From Thermoplasmata archaeon (GTDB lineage Archaea > Thermoplasmatota > Thermoplasmata > Halarchaeoplasmatales > Halarchaeoplasmataceae), in the NCBI GenBank assembly GCA_003552585.1, contig PUNK01000004.1:1-64000 (forward strand): DNA of 64,000 nucleotides, given 5' to 3'. The notes under the pieces are model-generated. The model did not search any database and was not told where the DNA came from. It saw nothing but the letters and a program-made list of their open reading frames with translations. The first letter of the stretch is position 1. Each line of letters begins with the position of its first letter. Positions 31,201-39,538 of this stretch are shown here, in pieces. A program made the position numbers and the translations under genes.

Positions 31201-32070
31201 TGGATCTTCATCAGGGTCCCAGACCCATGTACCACCACCTATGATTTGTGTTGCAACCTCATCCCTAAGTTCTAATTTGGGTTGAGGGGAAATATGATAA
31301 ACAAGTTCCATATGTGCTATTGATCTCAAAGAATCGGTATCTTGGACATTAGCTTGTATCCTCGTGCCAGAGGGAGTAGTTACAATACGTTCAATAGATG
31401 CCAATGATTCTAACTTTTGAAGTAAAGAACCGTCTAAGTCAGTAAGCAATTTGATCTCAACTTGACCTGGTGTGGTATCCTCGAGAATCTTGAAGTCAGG
31501 ATGATACATCTCAACCCAATCCACATAATGAAGATCCTCCACCCTCTCAGCTTTTTCGGGAGTCATCACAACCTCATAAGCGTAGTTAGGTACATAGTTA
31601 ATCACGTCCACACCCATCTCGTTGAGTTCAAGCTTCCATTGAGAGCTTACAGGTCCGATCATCTGTAATATGTATAGGCCTTCATCACCTGGTTCGTATT
31701 TTTGTAAACTAAGATTTGAATTAAGGTCAGATAATGCTGTCGTCTCCAGATCAATTGTTCTCCCTTTAATATGCAGTTTGTTTCTGTAATCCATTGTACA
31801 AAAATTGTAATCAAGTTGTTCTAACTCTTCAACTTGGTCCTCTGTTGTACTCAAAAGAGCGTAATTGCCATATTGGTCCACGATCTCATAATTTCGATTT
31901 TTTAAGTCTTCTACATCTTCGTCAACATCATCTAATCTGAGTTTGACAATTGTATCTTCCATATCATGTTCTAACCGACCCTTTACCATTGTGTCAGTAG
32001 GTATGAACAAGAGGGATATCAAAAGTACAAGAACGGTAAAAAGCATTGCGATTTTGTGTTCAAATTGCAT
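28243..32070 (-). CDS. Large secreted S8 subtilisin-like protease with four FN3 domains and C-terminal TM anchor
   Basis: Catalytic motifs VVAVADTGIGDG, HGHGTHCAGSIAG, SGTSMSTPAVSGAAA; four FN3-like repeats (ELIWEEPEDG..YNIYRDG, ELNWDTPSDGG..YYIYRQG, ELLWTVPDDGG..YNVYRND, ELEWEAPDDQG..YHVYRDD); C-terminal hydrophobic helix. Confidence 0.93.
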   Translation of the reverse strand: MQFEHKIAMLFTVLVLLISLLFIPTDTMVKGRLEHDMEDTIVKLRLDDVDEDVEDLKNRNYEIVDQYGNYALLSTTEDQVEELEQLDYNFCTMDYRNKLHIKGRTIDLETTALSDLNSNLSLQKYEPGDEGLYILQMIGPVSSQWKLELNEMGVDVINYVPNYAYEVVMTPEKAERVEDLHYVDWVEMYHPDFKILEDTTPGQVEIKLLTDLDGSLLQKLESLASIERIVTTPSGTRIQANVQDTDSLRSIAHMELVYHISPQPKLELRDEVATQIIGGGTWVWDPDEDPYNPYRGEGDFGAYANQLGYTGKDVVVAVADTGIGDGSVGNAGHPDFTDRVISGKYWEDLHSWEDEHGHGTHCAGSIAGDTHQGRAFTLEDSTSTDEMGPYYAGQGLAPGAELHAQKIFELGWPAAEYAGPADVFELMEEAKQNADAYVHSNSWGDTANLNEYTSLSASFDEAVRDSDRDTGHNRPMIITVAAGNSGMDGENTIGPPATGKNVISVGATENFIPDLESEFGEVDAENPENVAFFSSQGWTEDNRVKPDVVAPGSGVISTTPEGGYVDMSGTSMSTPAVSGAAAVVVEWYEGNYGYKPSPAMVKALLINTAYDLCDSEGNTGSIPNQKEGWGMVNLVPMIDPPHNFLLYDQRSSLNTGEKDTYTIEAEDPSEPLKITLAWTDESAEVWDSPALKNNLDIEIISPDGRSYIGNAFDSTGDGVSDTGFTFSDTDTMASFDINGNGFDDVNNVQNIYIEDPVSGKYEVRVFGRNVPADANNDGEASQDYSIVMQNAVYSDETYISLDRYEYGEKDEMEITVQDLNRAGDDSLSIDIESESDCEELTLQEMKEGVFKGEILLSPEMNDNSLKVSLGEKITALYRDQYEDENWTVEAYVTQTIPGKVIPSNVDSGDGYVELIWEEPEDGKSSIECYNIYRDGEVITSTEERWFEDTDVDNGVGYWYKISAVNRIGEGEPSVDLFALPQGAPDQVTELKANAYDSSVELNWDTPSDGGFPIEGYYIYRQGVKISETENTTFNDIDVKNGVKYTYQVRAFNQEGDGKLSEVVIAKPIGTPRIIEWVETKSYDGSIELLWTVPDDGGSDITYYNVYRNDTLIDNTSFPVFIDEGLKNNVSYNYTISAVNNAGEGNKSEEVNETPVGPPRRIRAIKVISNIDSVELEWEAPDDQGSPIQRYHVYRDDYLIGISTSTSFLDENVEEGTTYKYYIVSVNEIGESEASQEKLTTIDEDSEIFHHWWLMIGGIGVFALIIAVAIKVKILD

Positions 32071-32162
32071 ATTATGGCCTCATATACGTGTTGAAAATAT
32101 GTTTTTATATAAAAAACCTAGGACCTAATCTATTAGAATACTCTTTGATCTAATTGGTGATA

Positions 32163-33656
32163 TCATCCATTGCGATTCCAAATACCCAACAACCTTCTAG
32201 ATCCCCATAAGCTATTTACCTCGTAAACAGCTAATGCATCCTCATAGATATCGATTAAGTTAAAAGAATTCCCCATTACACTTCTCTGATATACACTGCT
32301 GGTAGAATTGGCATTGACAATAACCGTTTTACCTACCTTTGCAGCATACGGATGAGAAGATGTTCCAGTTAAAACAAGATCTATCTCAGCATCAACAACT
32401 TCCCTGAGCAAATCGCCGCTGTCTTCTAGAAGCCCTTTCTCCCTGCTGTGGGGTATCGGTATAAGATTATGATGTAAAAAGATAGCTTTGATGCCTTCTG
32501 AGCTCTCATGAAGCTTTTTGAATAATGCTTTCCTCTGTGTATCGCCTACAATCCCAACAGGTGAGTCGTATTGAGATGAGGATACCCCCTGAAATACAAC
32601 ATCCTCGGTCTTATATTTTTGATCAAACGAGTCCATATATTTAGGAAAAAGATGGTAACCGAGATAATTTAAGTCTCTGCCCGCAGGAGTAAATAAGATA
32701 GGACCATCAACTGTAGAAAACAAACGGACCGCCAGCTCATAATCTTGAGTGATCCCCTCTCTTACTATCCCGCCACAGTGCACTATCAGGTCTGGTTCTA
32801 ATCTGTTTATAGTCATAATAGCATTTTTAAAATGCTTTCTCAAGAATGATCGGTCATTAGAAATGAAAGTGTTTGATAAATGAGCAACTCTAAAAATTTT
32901 CGACCCAAAATCATAGAAAACTCGATTTCTTTTTCTCGAATATTTTCTTTCTGATTTTCTACCATCGACTCTTACAGTTGTGAAGCTCTGTTCTCTATCT
33001 CCAATCTCAATAACGTTATAGGAGTTAACATCTCCATAGCGAGTTTTTACAGAAGAAGTTGTTCCAGCATTGACAAACAAAGTATTCTCTACTTTATGTA
33101 CATTAGGATAATGTCTGTGTCCAGATAAAACAAGGTCCACATCTCCTTTAATTAATAGGTCCAGGATATCTCCAGCATTTGATAATACATTACGCTCTCT
33201 TCCTGCCATAGGTATTGGTATGATATGATGATGAATTAAAACAACTTTCAAACCAGCATCGGTGTACTTTTGAAGAATATCTTTGATTAGATCAAATTTT
33301 ACCATACCTACTCGGCCCTCATCACTATCAGCTATCGCACTGTTCACATAGATAATTATTCCATCGTCTATCTCTTTATAACCATTTACCGGCCCTATAT
33401 GATCTTCAAATAATTTTAAGCCTCCATTTCGTGCATCATGGTTGCCAGGTATGACGATATGGGGGATCTTGATTTTCTTAAAGAACCTCCTAGCCTCTAT
33501 ATATTCATCCTTCCTTCCTGATTGTGTTACATCTCCACTATGTATAAGAAGGGAAAACCCACTATTATTTATCCTGTCTAGTAAAGAATACAGGAGCTTT
33601 CTATTGAAATCGCTCTCACTTCCGAAGTGGGTGTCCGAAATTTGACATATTTTCAT
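32163..33656 (-). CDS. Tandem metallophosphoesterase; second domain catalytically degenerate
   Basis: N-half ISDTHFG, HSGDVTQ, PGNHDA, IHHHIIPIP, LSGHRHYP; C-half aligns (LSNTFIS, HCGGIVR, PAGRDLN, LHHNLIPIP, LTGTSSHP). Confidence 0.85.
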   Translation of the reverse strand: MKICQISDTHFGSESDFNRKLLYSLLDRINNSGFSLLIHSGDVTQSGRKDEYIEARRFFKKIKIPHIVIPGNHDARNGGLKLFEDHIGPVNGYKEIDDGIIIYVNSAIADSDEGRVGMVKFDLIKDILQKYTDAGLKVVLIHHHIIPIPMAGRERNVLSNAGDILDLLIKGDVDLVLSGHRHYPNVHKVENTLFVNAGTTSSVKTRYGDVNSYNVIEIGDREQSFTTVRVDGRKSERKYSRKRNRVFYDFGSKIFRVAHLSNTFISNDRSFLRKHFKNAIMTINRLEPDLIVHCGGIVREGITQDYELAVRLFSTVDGPILFTPAGRDLNYLGYHLFPKYMDSFDQKYKTEDVVFQGVSSSQYDSPVGIVGDTQRKALFKKLHESSEGIKAIFLHHNLIPIPHSREKGLLEDSGDLLREVVDAEIDLVLTGTSSHPYAAKVGKTVIVNANSTSSVYQRSVMGNSFNLIDIYEDALAVYEVNSLWGSRRLLGIWNRNG

Positions 33657-33657
33657 T

Positions 33658-34092
33658 TCACTCCCTCGAAATGTAGGTGTCGAGTGAATGTCTCTTTATA
33701 TCCAAAAGATCAGTCAGGGTAACTATACCAACAACATCCGTTCCCTCTGTTACAAGGAGATGTTTTATATTTTTCTTGGTCATCGTGTCTAAAGCCTCTT
33801 GTACAGTAATATCGATATCCTCAGTTATCAATTCCTCAATCATTATTTCCTCCACACTAATTCCAGGGTCCAAGCCTTCTGCAACCACCTTACGCTTTAT
33901 ATCACCATCGGTTATAAACCCGATGATACTTCCTTCTTCAACAACTGCAAGAGAACTAATATTGAACTCTACCATCTTCTTTGCTGCCTCCTGCACAGTC
34001 CTATAAGATTCTATCTCTATCAAACGTTTGCTCACAAAATTTCTTATAGGTTGGTCGAGGTCGTACATTTTAGGGAGCTCCCCGTTCAACAT
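33658..34092 (-). CDS. CBS-domain pair protein
   Basis: Two CBS units: VQEAAKKMVEFNISSLAVVEEGSIIGFITDGDI and VQEALDTMTKKNIKHLLVTEGTDVVGIVTLTDL. Confidence 0.88.
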   Translation of the reverse strand: MLNGELPKMYDLDQPIRNFVSKRLIEIESYRTVQEAAKKMVEFNISSLAVVEEGSIIGFITDGDIKRKVVAEGLDPGISVEEIMIEELITEDIDITVQEALDTMTKKNIKHLLVTEGTDVVGIVTLTDLLDIKRHSLDTYISRE

Positions 34093-34967
34093 CTTGTTTC
34101 CTCCTCTATCCCAGTGATTACATCATCTAAAATTGTATCAAGAGTTTTCTCGAAAGATACATTTTCTAATATCTTAACGTCGTTTTTGTCCGCCATATCC
34201 AATATATAATCTTGTAATCCTCGTATACGGTCGATATTGTTTATGTATCTGTGAGGACTTCTCATACTTCCTTCCTCCCTTGAATAAAAATGGCTGATAT
34301 GTTGTTCCATATCTGGAACATCTAGTACATATTGATACAGATGGTGACATTCGTTCTCATCGATATCAATGAATCCAGGTACTATGTGTACACCATTTAT
34401 CACCATGTTCAGACCTTCTTTCATACCTCGTTTCATAACTGAATTAATACCTCCACTCACAAGATTTACTTGCTGTTCAAATGCATAAATCAACTTGTTG
34501 TTTACGAAAGGAGTTTTAAGTTTATCGCATGCCATAAATGTTGAAGTGTGGAGAGTAGGTATCAATTCCTGTGATATTATGCTTCGTATTATCTCTCTGA
34601 TGGTATCAGAACCAATTACTCTGTTTATCCCTAGTCTGTGGCCCACTTCGGAAGAGAGAGTCGATTTTCCTACGCCTGGACCCCCACCGATGAGTATGAA
34701 TATAGGGGTTTCAAAATATTTTATTTCACTCCTGACACGGTAATGGCGTTCAACGGTTTTATGCCCTCTATTTAAAAGCACTTCTGATATCATCCTTTTA
34801 AGTTCACTCGAAGGGATCTCCTTTATAACCCCTTCTTCTAGTCTATCCATGATATTCTGGACGATCTCATATGCTTCCTCTACTGATAAACCCGAACTAA
34901 ATATTGATCGGGCCATTATCCCTTTTGAAAAAGGAAAATGTTTGTTTCCCTTCGTTACATGTATCAT
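34086..34967 (-). CDS. 2-phosphoglycerate kinase
   Basis: FPFSKGIMARSIFSSGLSVEEAYEIVQNI...IFILIGGGPGVGKSTLSSEVGHRLGINRVIGSDTIREIIRSII; matches archaeal 2-phosphoglycerate kinase. Confidence 0.88.
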   Translation of the reverse strand: MIHVTKGNKHFPFSKGIMARSIFSSGLSVEEAYEIVQNIMDRLEEGVIKEIPSSELKRMISEVLLNRGHKTVERHYRVRSEIKYFETPIFILIGGGPGVGKSTLSSEVGHRLGINRVIGSDTIREIIRSIISQELIPTLHTSTFMACDKLKTPFVNNKLIYAFEQQVNLVSGGINSVMKRGMKEGLNMVINGVHIVPGFIDIDENECHHLYQYVLDVPDMEQHISHFYSREEGSMRSPHRYINNIDRIRGLQDYILDMADKNDVKILENVSFEKTLDTILDDVITGIEEETRC

Positions 34968-34971
34968 ATCA

Positions 34972-36378
34972 TCACCTTTTTTTCATATCTTTACACAAAT
35001 CAATGATATATCTATCTATATTTTCAACGTTCCCACCGACAGTTTCTAGCCGGTTATGAAGAAACACTATGTCGCAGCCCTGGTTTTTGGCAGTGGATGC
35101 GGCCACATCTATAGATGCAGCTTTAATTTCGGTGAGTAAAATGTCACAATTGGTTAGACCTTTTGATAAGTCTTCCTTCAATCTTTTTCTATCAGATAAG
35201 TGAGGTGAATACCCGACCACTTCACAATCATGCTCCTTTTCCAAATATTTTACTGTCTGTGATCTTACCTCTTTCGGTGCAGTGGTTGTCAAGAAGACTT
35301 TCTTACCTTTGATGTCACCCAGGGGTTCTGGTCTAAAAACGGTCAATGCGATTTTAGCATCATCTTTCCTTTCTAAAATACCCTCGTATATTCTTTGGAT
35401 TTTTCTTGAATTGCTCATCGGCTCCTCGCACATAGTTACAATCACTAGGTTCGATATAAGTAGCCTGTACTCACCCATGAAATCGAGGATATGCTGTATA
35501 GGTTGTCCTGCACTAGTAAGTAGGACCTTTTTGTCAGTGTGAATAGGTGGAAATGTGGCCCCCGAGCCCTCCATGATGACTAAATCTTGTGAAAGCTCAT
35601 TTGTGAGTTCAGCACCTGCGATCACGTTTGAGGCAAAGGGGTTTCCAGAGAAACCACCACCACACCTTCTACAGCCAACAGTCACCACACCCCCTAAAAG
35701 AGCGTCTTCCCAGTAATCCGAAGCTGCATGACCACCAGCATCCGCTACTTCAAGAAGTGTTTCAGGGCTCATGTCTAAGACAGATGGATCGATAAAATCT
35801 GGTTCAGGTGGTCCGCCGCGTCCCATGCATACTACCACCGGATCGAAATCTTCACTTTTAAGAAGTCGTGAGATATGCACACCAACTGCAGTCTTTCCAA
35901 TTCTCTTACCGGTACCTATGATAGCGATGCTTGGCTTTTTTAGGATCATCTTCTCTTGCGGAGGGGTAAAATAAAAGTCCGCACCGATATATGATAATCC
36001 CTTTGACATTATATTTGATGCCAATCTGAAACGCTTCTCATAATCTACTATAGGTTCATCCGACAGATCTACCACCATATCAGGGGAGGTTTCGTCAATA
36101 GCTTTCATCAGTGTGGATATTAGTGACTTATCTTTAGGGGTATATATCTTATAGCTCCCACTCTCAGGCTGCAATTGTTCCACGGCATCGCTAACTTTTT
36201 CGGTACCCCCCATAAAAACAAGTGATGTTATCCCTTGAGAAAATTGTTCTAACAAATTAACTGTCCATTTAGTAACCGGAGGATAGTGTTCCCCATCCAC
36301 TAGGCATAAAAGTGCCTTGGAGTTTATCCTTACTAATATAGTTTTGTCTAAATGTAAAGATCCTTTCAATGTGTTCAC
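34972..36378 (-). CDS. Cyclic 2,3-diphosphoglycerate synthetase
   Basis: ALLCLVDGEHYPPVTKWTVNLL..., AIIGTGKRIGKTAVGVHISRLL, VVCMGRGGPPEPDFI; adjacent to 2-phosphoglycerate kinase. Confidence 0.88.
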   Translation of the reverse strand: MNTLKGSLHLDKTILVRINSKALLCLVDGEHYPPVTKWTVNLLEQFSQGITSLVFMGGTEKVSDAVEQLQPESGSYKIYTPKDKSLISTLMKAIDETSPDMVVDLSDEPIVDYEKRFRLASNIMSKGLSYIGADFYFTPPQEKMILKKPSIAIIGTGKRIGKTAVGVHISRLLKSEDFDPVVVCMGRGGPPEPDFIDPSVLDMSPETLLEVADAGGHAASDYWEDALLGGVVTVGCRRCGGGFSGNPFASNVIAGAELTNELSQDLVIMEGSGATFPPIHTDKKVLLTSAGQPIQHILDFMGEYRLLISNLVIVTMCEEPMSNSRKIQRIYEGILERKDDAKIALTVFRPEPLGDIKGKKVFLTTTAPKEVRSQTVKYLEKEHDCEVVGYSPHLSDRKRLKEDLSKGLTNCDILLTEIKAASIDVAASTAKNQGCDIVFLHNRLETVGGNVENIDRYIIDLCKDMKKR

Positions 36379-36454
36379 ATTTATCCTTATACTTTCGAGG
36401 TATTTCTTATTATCGTTAAAAAAGGGGAAAACTTAATTTTAAGAAAACATTGAA

Positions 36455-36975
36455 ATGTTGATCAATATTAAAGGAAAGGTTATGTTACTCATAGAAAACG
36501 ATTTTCAGGATACAGAATTCATTTACCCATACAATCAACTAAAGGAGGATGGTTTCGAAGTAGATCTATTGGGGGCAAAGAAAGCCAAGACCTACTCCAG
36601 TGGCTATGGATTAAAAATATGAGCAAACATATCTGCTGAAGATGTCGAGGTCTCAGACTATAAAGCTCTAATCATTCCAGGAGGAACTGCTCCTGACAAA
36701 ATGAGGTTGAACCAAGAGATAGTAACATCGGTTGAGCAGGCTGTTAAAAGTGGTCTGATCGTATCAGCGATCTGCCATGATCTGCACAGGTTCTCATAGA
36801 AGCGGGAGTCGTTAATGGAAGGAAAGTCACCTCTTATAGATTTATTTCGATGGATTTGAAGAATGCTGGCCCCGATTTCAAGGACAAAATGGTTGTTGTT
36901 GATGATAAAATGGTGACTTCAAGGACACCTGCGGATTTGCCTGTCTTCATGAGAGAAACCCTCAAACTGCTCTAA
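36455..36975 (+). pseudogene. DJ-1/PfpI family protein, interrupted by TGA (36620-36622) and a frameshift near 36780
   Basis: MLINIKGKVMLLIENDFQDTEFIYPYNQLKEDGFEVDLLGAKKAKTYSSGYGLKI*ANISAEDVEVSDYKALIIPGGTAPDKMR...VSAICH / frameshift / AQVLIEAGVVNGRKVTSYRFISMDLKNAGPDFKDKMVVVDDKMVTSRTPADLPVFMRETLKLL*. Confidence 0.85.
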
Positions 36976-37004
36976 GATGTGTCGATTCATCGATCTATCC
37001 CTAT

Positions 37005-37628
37005 CTAAACAAAGTAGAGGCGAGCACCCCATACAAGTGAAAATAACATTATCGGGGTCGTGGCAATGAATTCAGGGATGGCATAGCCCAGATCATAAGG
37101 GATAGAAAATACAAGCCAAATAGCTGCAATGGTCAGTAAAACTGACGAGATGAGGAAAATACCCCATACCGGTTCAGCGACATCCATCAACTGGTCCAGG
37201 CCGATTACCCACATCCCTGCAGCAGCTAAGGCAAAAAAAGCGACCGATACGAAAAAATGTGGAGCCCTTCCCGTTGGAAATAATCCAGTTAAGATGAGAA
37301 AAACTGTGCTAGCTGAAAAAAGGGATACTCCTAAAAAGCCTATGTTTTCTTCCACCATCCTGTAGATAGATAAAGCAAATATCAGTCCTAATACCCCGGT
37401 AACAATTAAACCCACATTGAATATATTTGGATAGGATGCTGCAGGGCCTCCAAGATCACTTAATGCATGATCAGCCCATGTGAACCACTCCCGGTTAGCT
37501 ATTATTGAAATGCCTATTAAAAGATAGCCGACTATGGGGGTGATCATACCGCATAACCCTCCTATTTCCTCAGGTATTAAATCCTCTATATCCGTCACTT
37601 CCATATTTTCGACCTCCGGGTTGGTCAT
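37005..37628 (-). CDS. DUF998-like membrane protein
   Basis: ADHALSDLGGPAASYPNIFNVGLIVTGVLGLIFALSIY...GLFPTGRAPHFFVSVAFFALAAAGMWVIG. Confidence 0.75.
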   Translation of the reverse strand: MTNPEVENMEVTDIEDLIPEEIGGLCGMITPIVGYLLIGISIIANREWFTWADHALSDLGGPAASYPNIFNVGLIVTGVLGLIFALSIYRMVEENIGFLGVSLFSASTVFLILTGLFPTGRAPHFFVSVAFFALAAAGMWVIGLDQLMDVAEPVWGIFLISSVLLTIAAIWLVFSIPYDLGYAIPEFIATTPIMLFSLVWGARLYFV

Positions 37629-37921
37629 TTAAAGGAATAAATTAGAGGGTTATATATTTTGTCTTGTTTCCAAAGGGAGTGTTAAAATGCATCAGTTTCA
37701 TCGTAAAGAACTTATGAGCTTGTGTTCAATTATTTGAAAAAATTTTTTGTTATATTGCCATAGACACGATTATTATTATTATTATGTTGGCCAATTCATT
37801 GTTTTTTTACGACAGAACATTTAAATACCTTCATTCGCATATACATGACTGGTGCAAGAAAGGTGTGATATCGAACACCCTCAAAGTTTATGTAAACTCC
37901 GTAAAAAAGGAGAGTATAAAG

Positions 37922-39526
37922 ATGACTACTGGAAAAAAATATAGAATTGGGATCGATGTCGGTGGAACCTTCACCGACGGTGTTTTGGTGATAGATGATG
38001 AAGTTATCGCTAAAACTAAGGAAAAAACAACCAGTGATGTGACAACTGGCACTATTAAGACGATAGATACACTCTTATCAAAAAGTGGTATCGATCCAAA
38101 CTCGATTGGACTCATCACTTTGAGTACGACTCATACAACGAACGCAATAATAGAGAGAAAGGGATTAGACAGAGTAGGCATAATCAGATTAGCTTTGCCC
38201 ACGGGTTCAGCAATACCCCCTTTGACTGGCTGGCCCTCCGATCTTAAAGAAGCTCTTGGTGGTTCAGAAAATGTGGCTATGATTCCAGGGGGCTATAATT
38301 ACGACGGGGAGCCGATCGCGGATATAGACGAAGAACTTGTAAGAGAAAAGGTCAGAGAGATGGCTGTTAATGTCGACACTTTCGCAGTCACGGGCGTATT
38401 TTCACCTATCAGGTCGGATCAAGAAGAAACTGTTGAAAGGATAATCAAAGAAGAACTAGGAGATGATGTTCCTGTAACACTATCCTGTGAGATATCAACG
38501 ATATCCTTGCTGGAACGTGAAAATTCAGCAATATTGAATGCTTCTGTCATATCCGTTATGAACAGGGCTATCGATGCCATTAAAGATGCAATGGCTAGTA
38601 GGGATATCAAGGCAGAACTCTTCATCATGCAGAACGATGGTAGCGTAATTCAAGCAGAGTATGCAACGGATTATCCTATTTTTCCTCTAGCAAGCGGTCC
38701 AGCAGCCAGTATTAGAGGTGCTGTGTTCCTAACCAACATTAAAAATGGTGCTCTAGTGGATGTGGGTGGTACCTCTACCGATGTTGGTTACATGGTGGAT
38801 GGCTTTCCTAGAGAATCCATGATGACTGTAGAGATAGGAGGGGTGAAGACCAATATAAGAGCTCCTGACCTCACATCTGTTCCTTTAGGCGGAGGAACCA
38901 TAGTAGAAATTGAGGGAAATTCCGTTAAAAGACTCGGGCCGGAAAGTGTTGCTTTGGATCTCCAGACATTAGCCCTTTCATATGGCGGACCCATGACCAC
39001 AGTTCATGATATAGCTGTGGCAAAAGGAAGGCTGACAGAAGATCTGGCCATTTTCAAAACCCCGCATGCTACCCACCCAGAGAATGCAAAAGAACTAGAT
39101 CCAGAAATAATAGATAAAGCGTGGGATATGGTCAAAAAACGGGTGGAAAAAACCATAGACGAGATAAAAACGGATCCAGAAGATATACCCGTCATACTTG
39201 TCGGCGGGGGTTCGATGGTAGTACCTACCGAATTTGCTGGTGCAACTAAAACGTATGAATCCGAACATTCAGAAGTAGCAGGTGCCCTTGGGGCAACGCT
39301 GGCAGAGGTAGCAGCTTATGCCGAAAACGTTGTTGACTTAGAGGTCCGTGACAGGCAAGAAGCTATAGACGAAACCGTTCAGATGGCGATCGACAATGTT
39401 GTAAGAAATGGTGGTGATGGAGACTCTGCAAATGTACTAGATATCCAGGAAGTCCCGTTTTCTTACATGCCCGGTGAGAGAGAAAAAATACGAGTTAAAG
39501 TCAAATCGAAATTTAAAGGAATTTAG
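37922..39526 (+). CDS. Hydantoinase/oxoprolinase family protein (HyuA-like, short form)
   Basis: YRIGIDVGGTFTDGVLVIDDEVIAKTKEKTTSDV; GALVDVGGTSTDVGYM. Start placed at ATG after ggagagtataaag rather than the long ORF. Confidence 0.9.
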   Translation: MTTGKKYRIGIDVGGTFTDGVLVIDDEVIAKTKEKTTSDVTTGTIKTIDTLLSKSGIDPNSIGLITLSTTHTTNAIIERKGLDRVGIIRLALPTGSAIPPLTGWPSDLKEALGGSENVAMIPGGYNYDGEPIADIDEELVREKVREMAVNVDTFAVTGVFSPIRSDQEETVERIIKEELGDDVPVTLSCEISTISLLERENSAILNASVISVMNRAIDAIKDAMASRDIKAELFIMQNDGSVIQAEYATDYPIFPLASGPAASIRGAVFLTNIKNGALVDVGGTSTDVGYMVDGFPRESMMTVEIGGVKTNIRAPDLTSVPLGGGTIVEIEGNSVKRLGPESVALDLQTLALSYGGPMTTVHDIAVAKGRLTEDLAIFKTPHATHPENAKELDPEIIDKAWDMVKKRVEKTIDEIKTDPEDIPVILVGGGSMVVPTEFAGATKTYESEHSEVAGALGATLAEVAAYAENVVDLEVRDRQEAIDETVQMAIDNVVRNGGDGDSANVLDIQEVPFSYMPGEREKIRVKVKSKFKGI

Positions 39527-39538
39527 AGGTGGATATAG

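Noticed and set aside
29298-31668. Plus-strand ORFs inside the subtilase gene
   Set aside because: Antisense frames of a well-supported long CDS with no recognisable domains.
37784-37921. N-terminal 46-aa extension of HyuA in the ORF track
   Set aside because: Contains a TATA-like atttaaatac and no similarity to HyuA; a good start with RBS lies at 37922.
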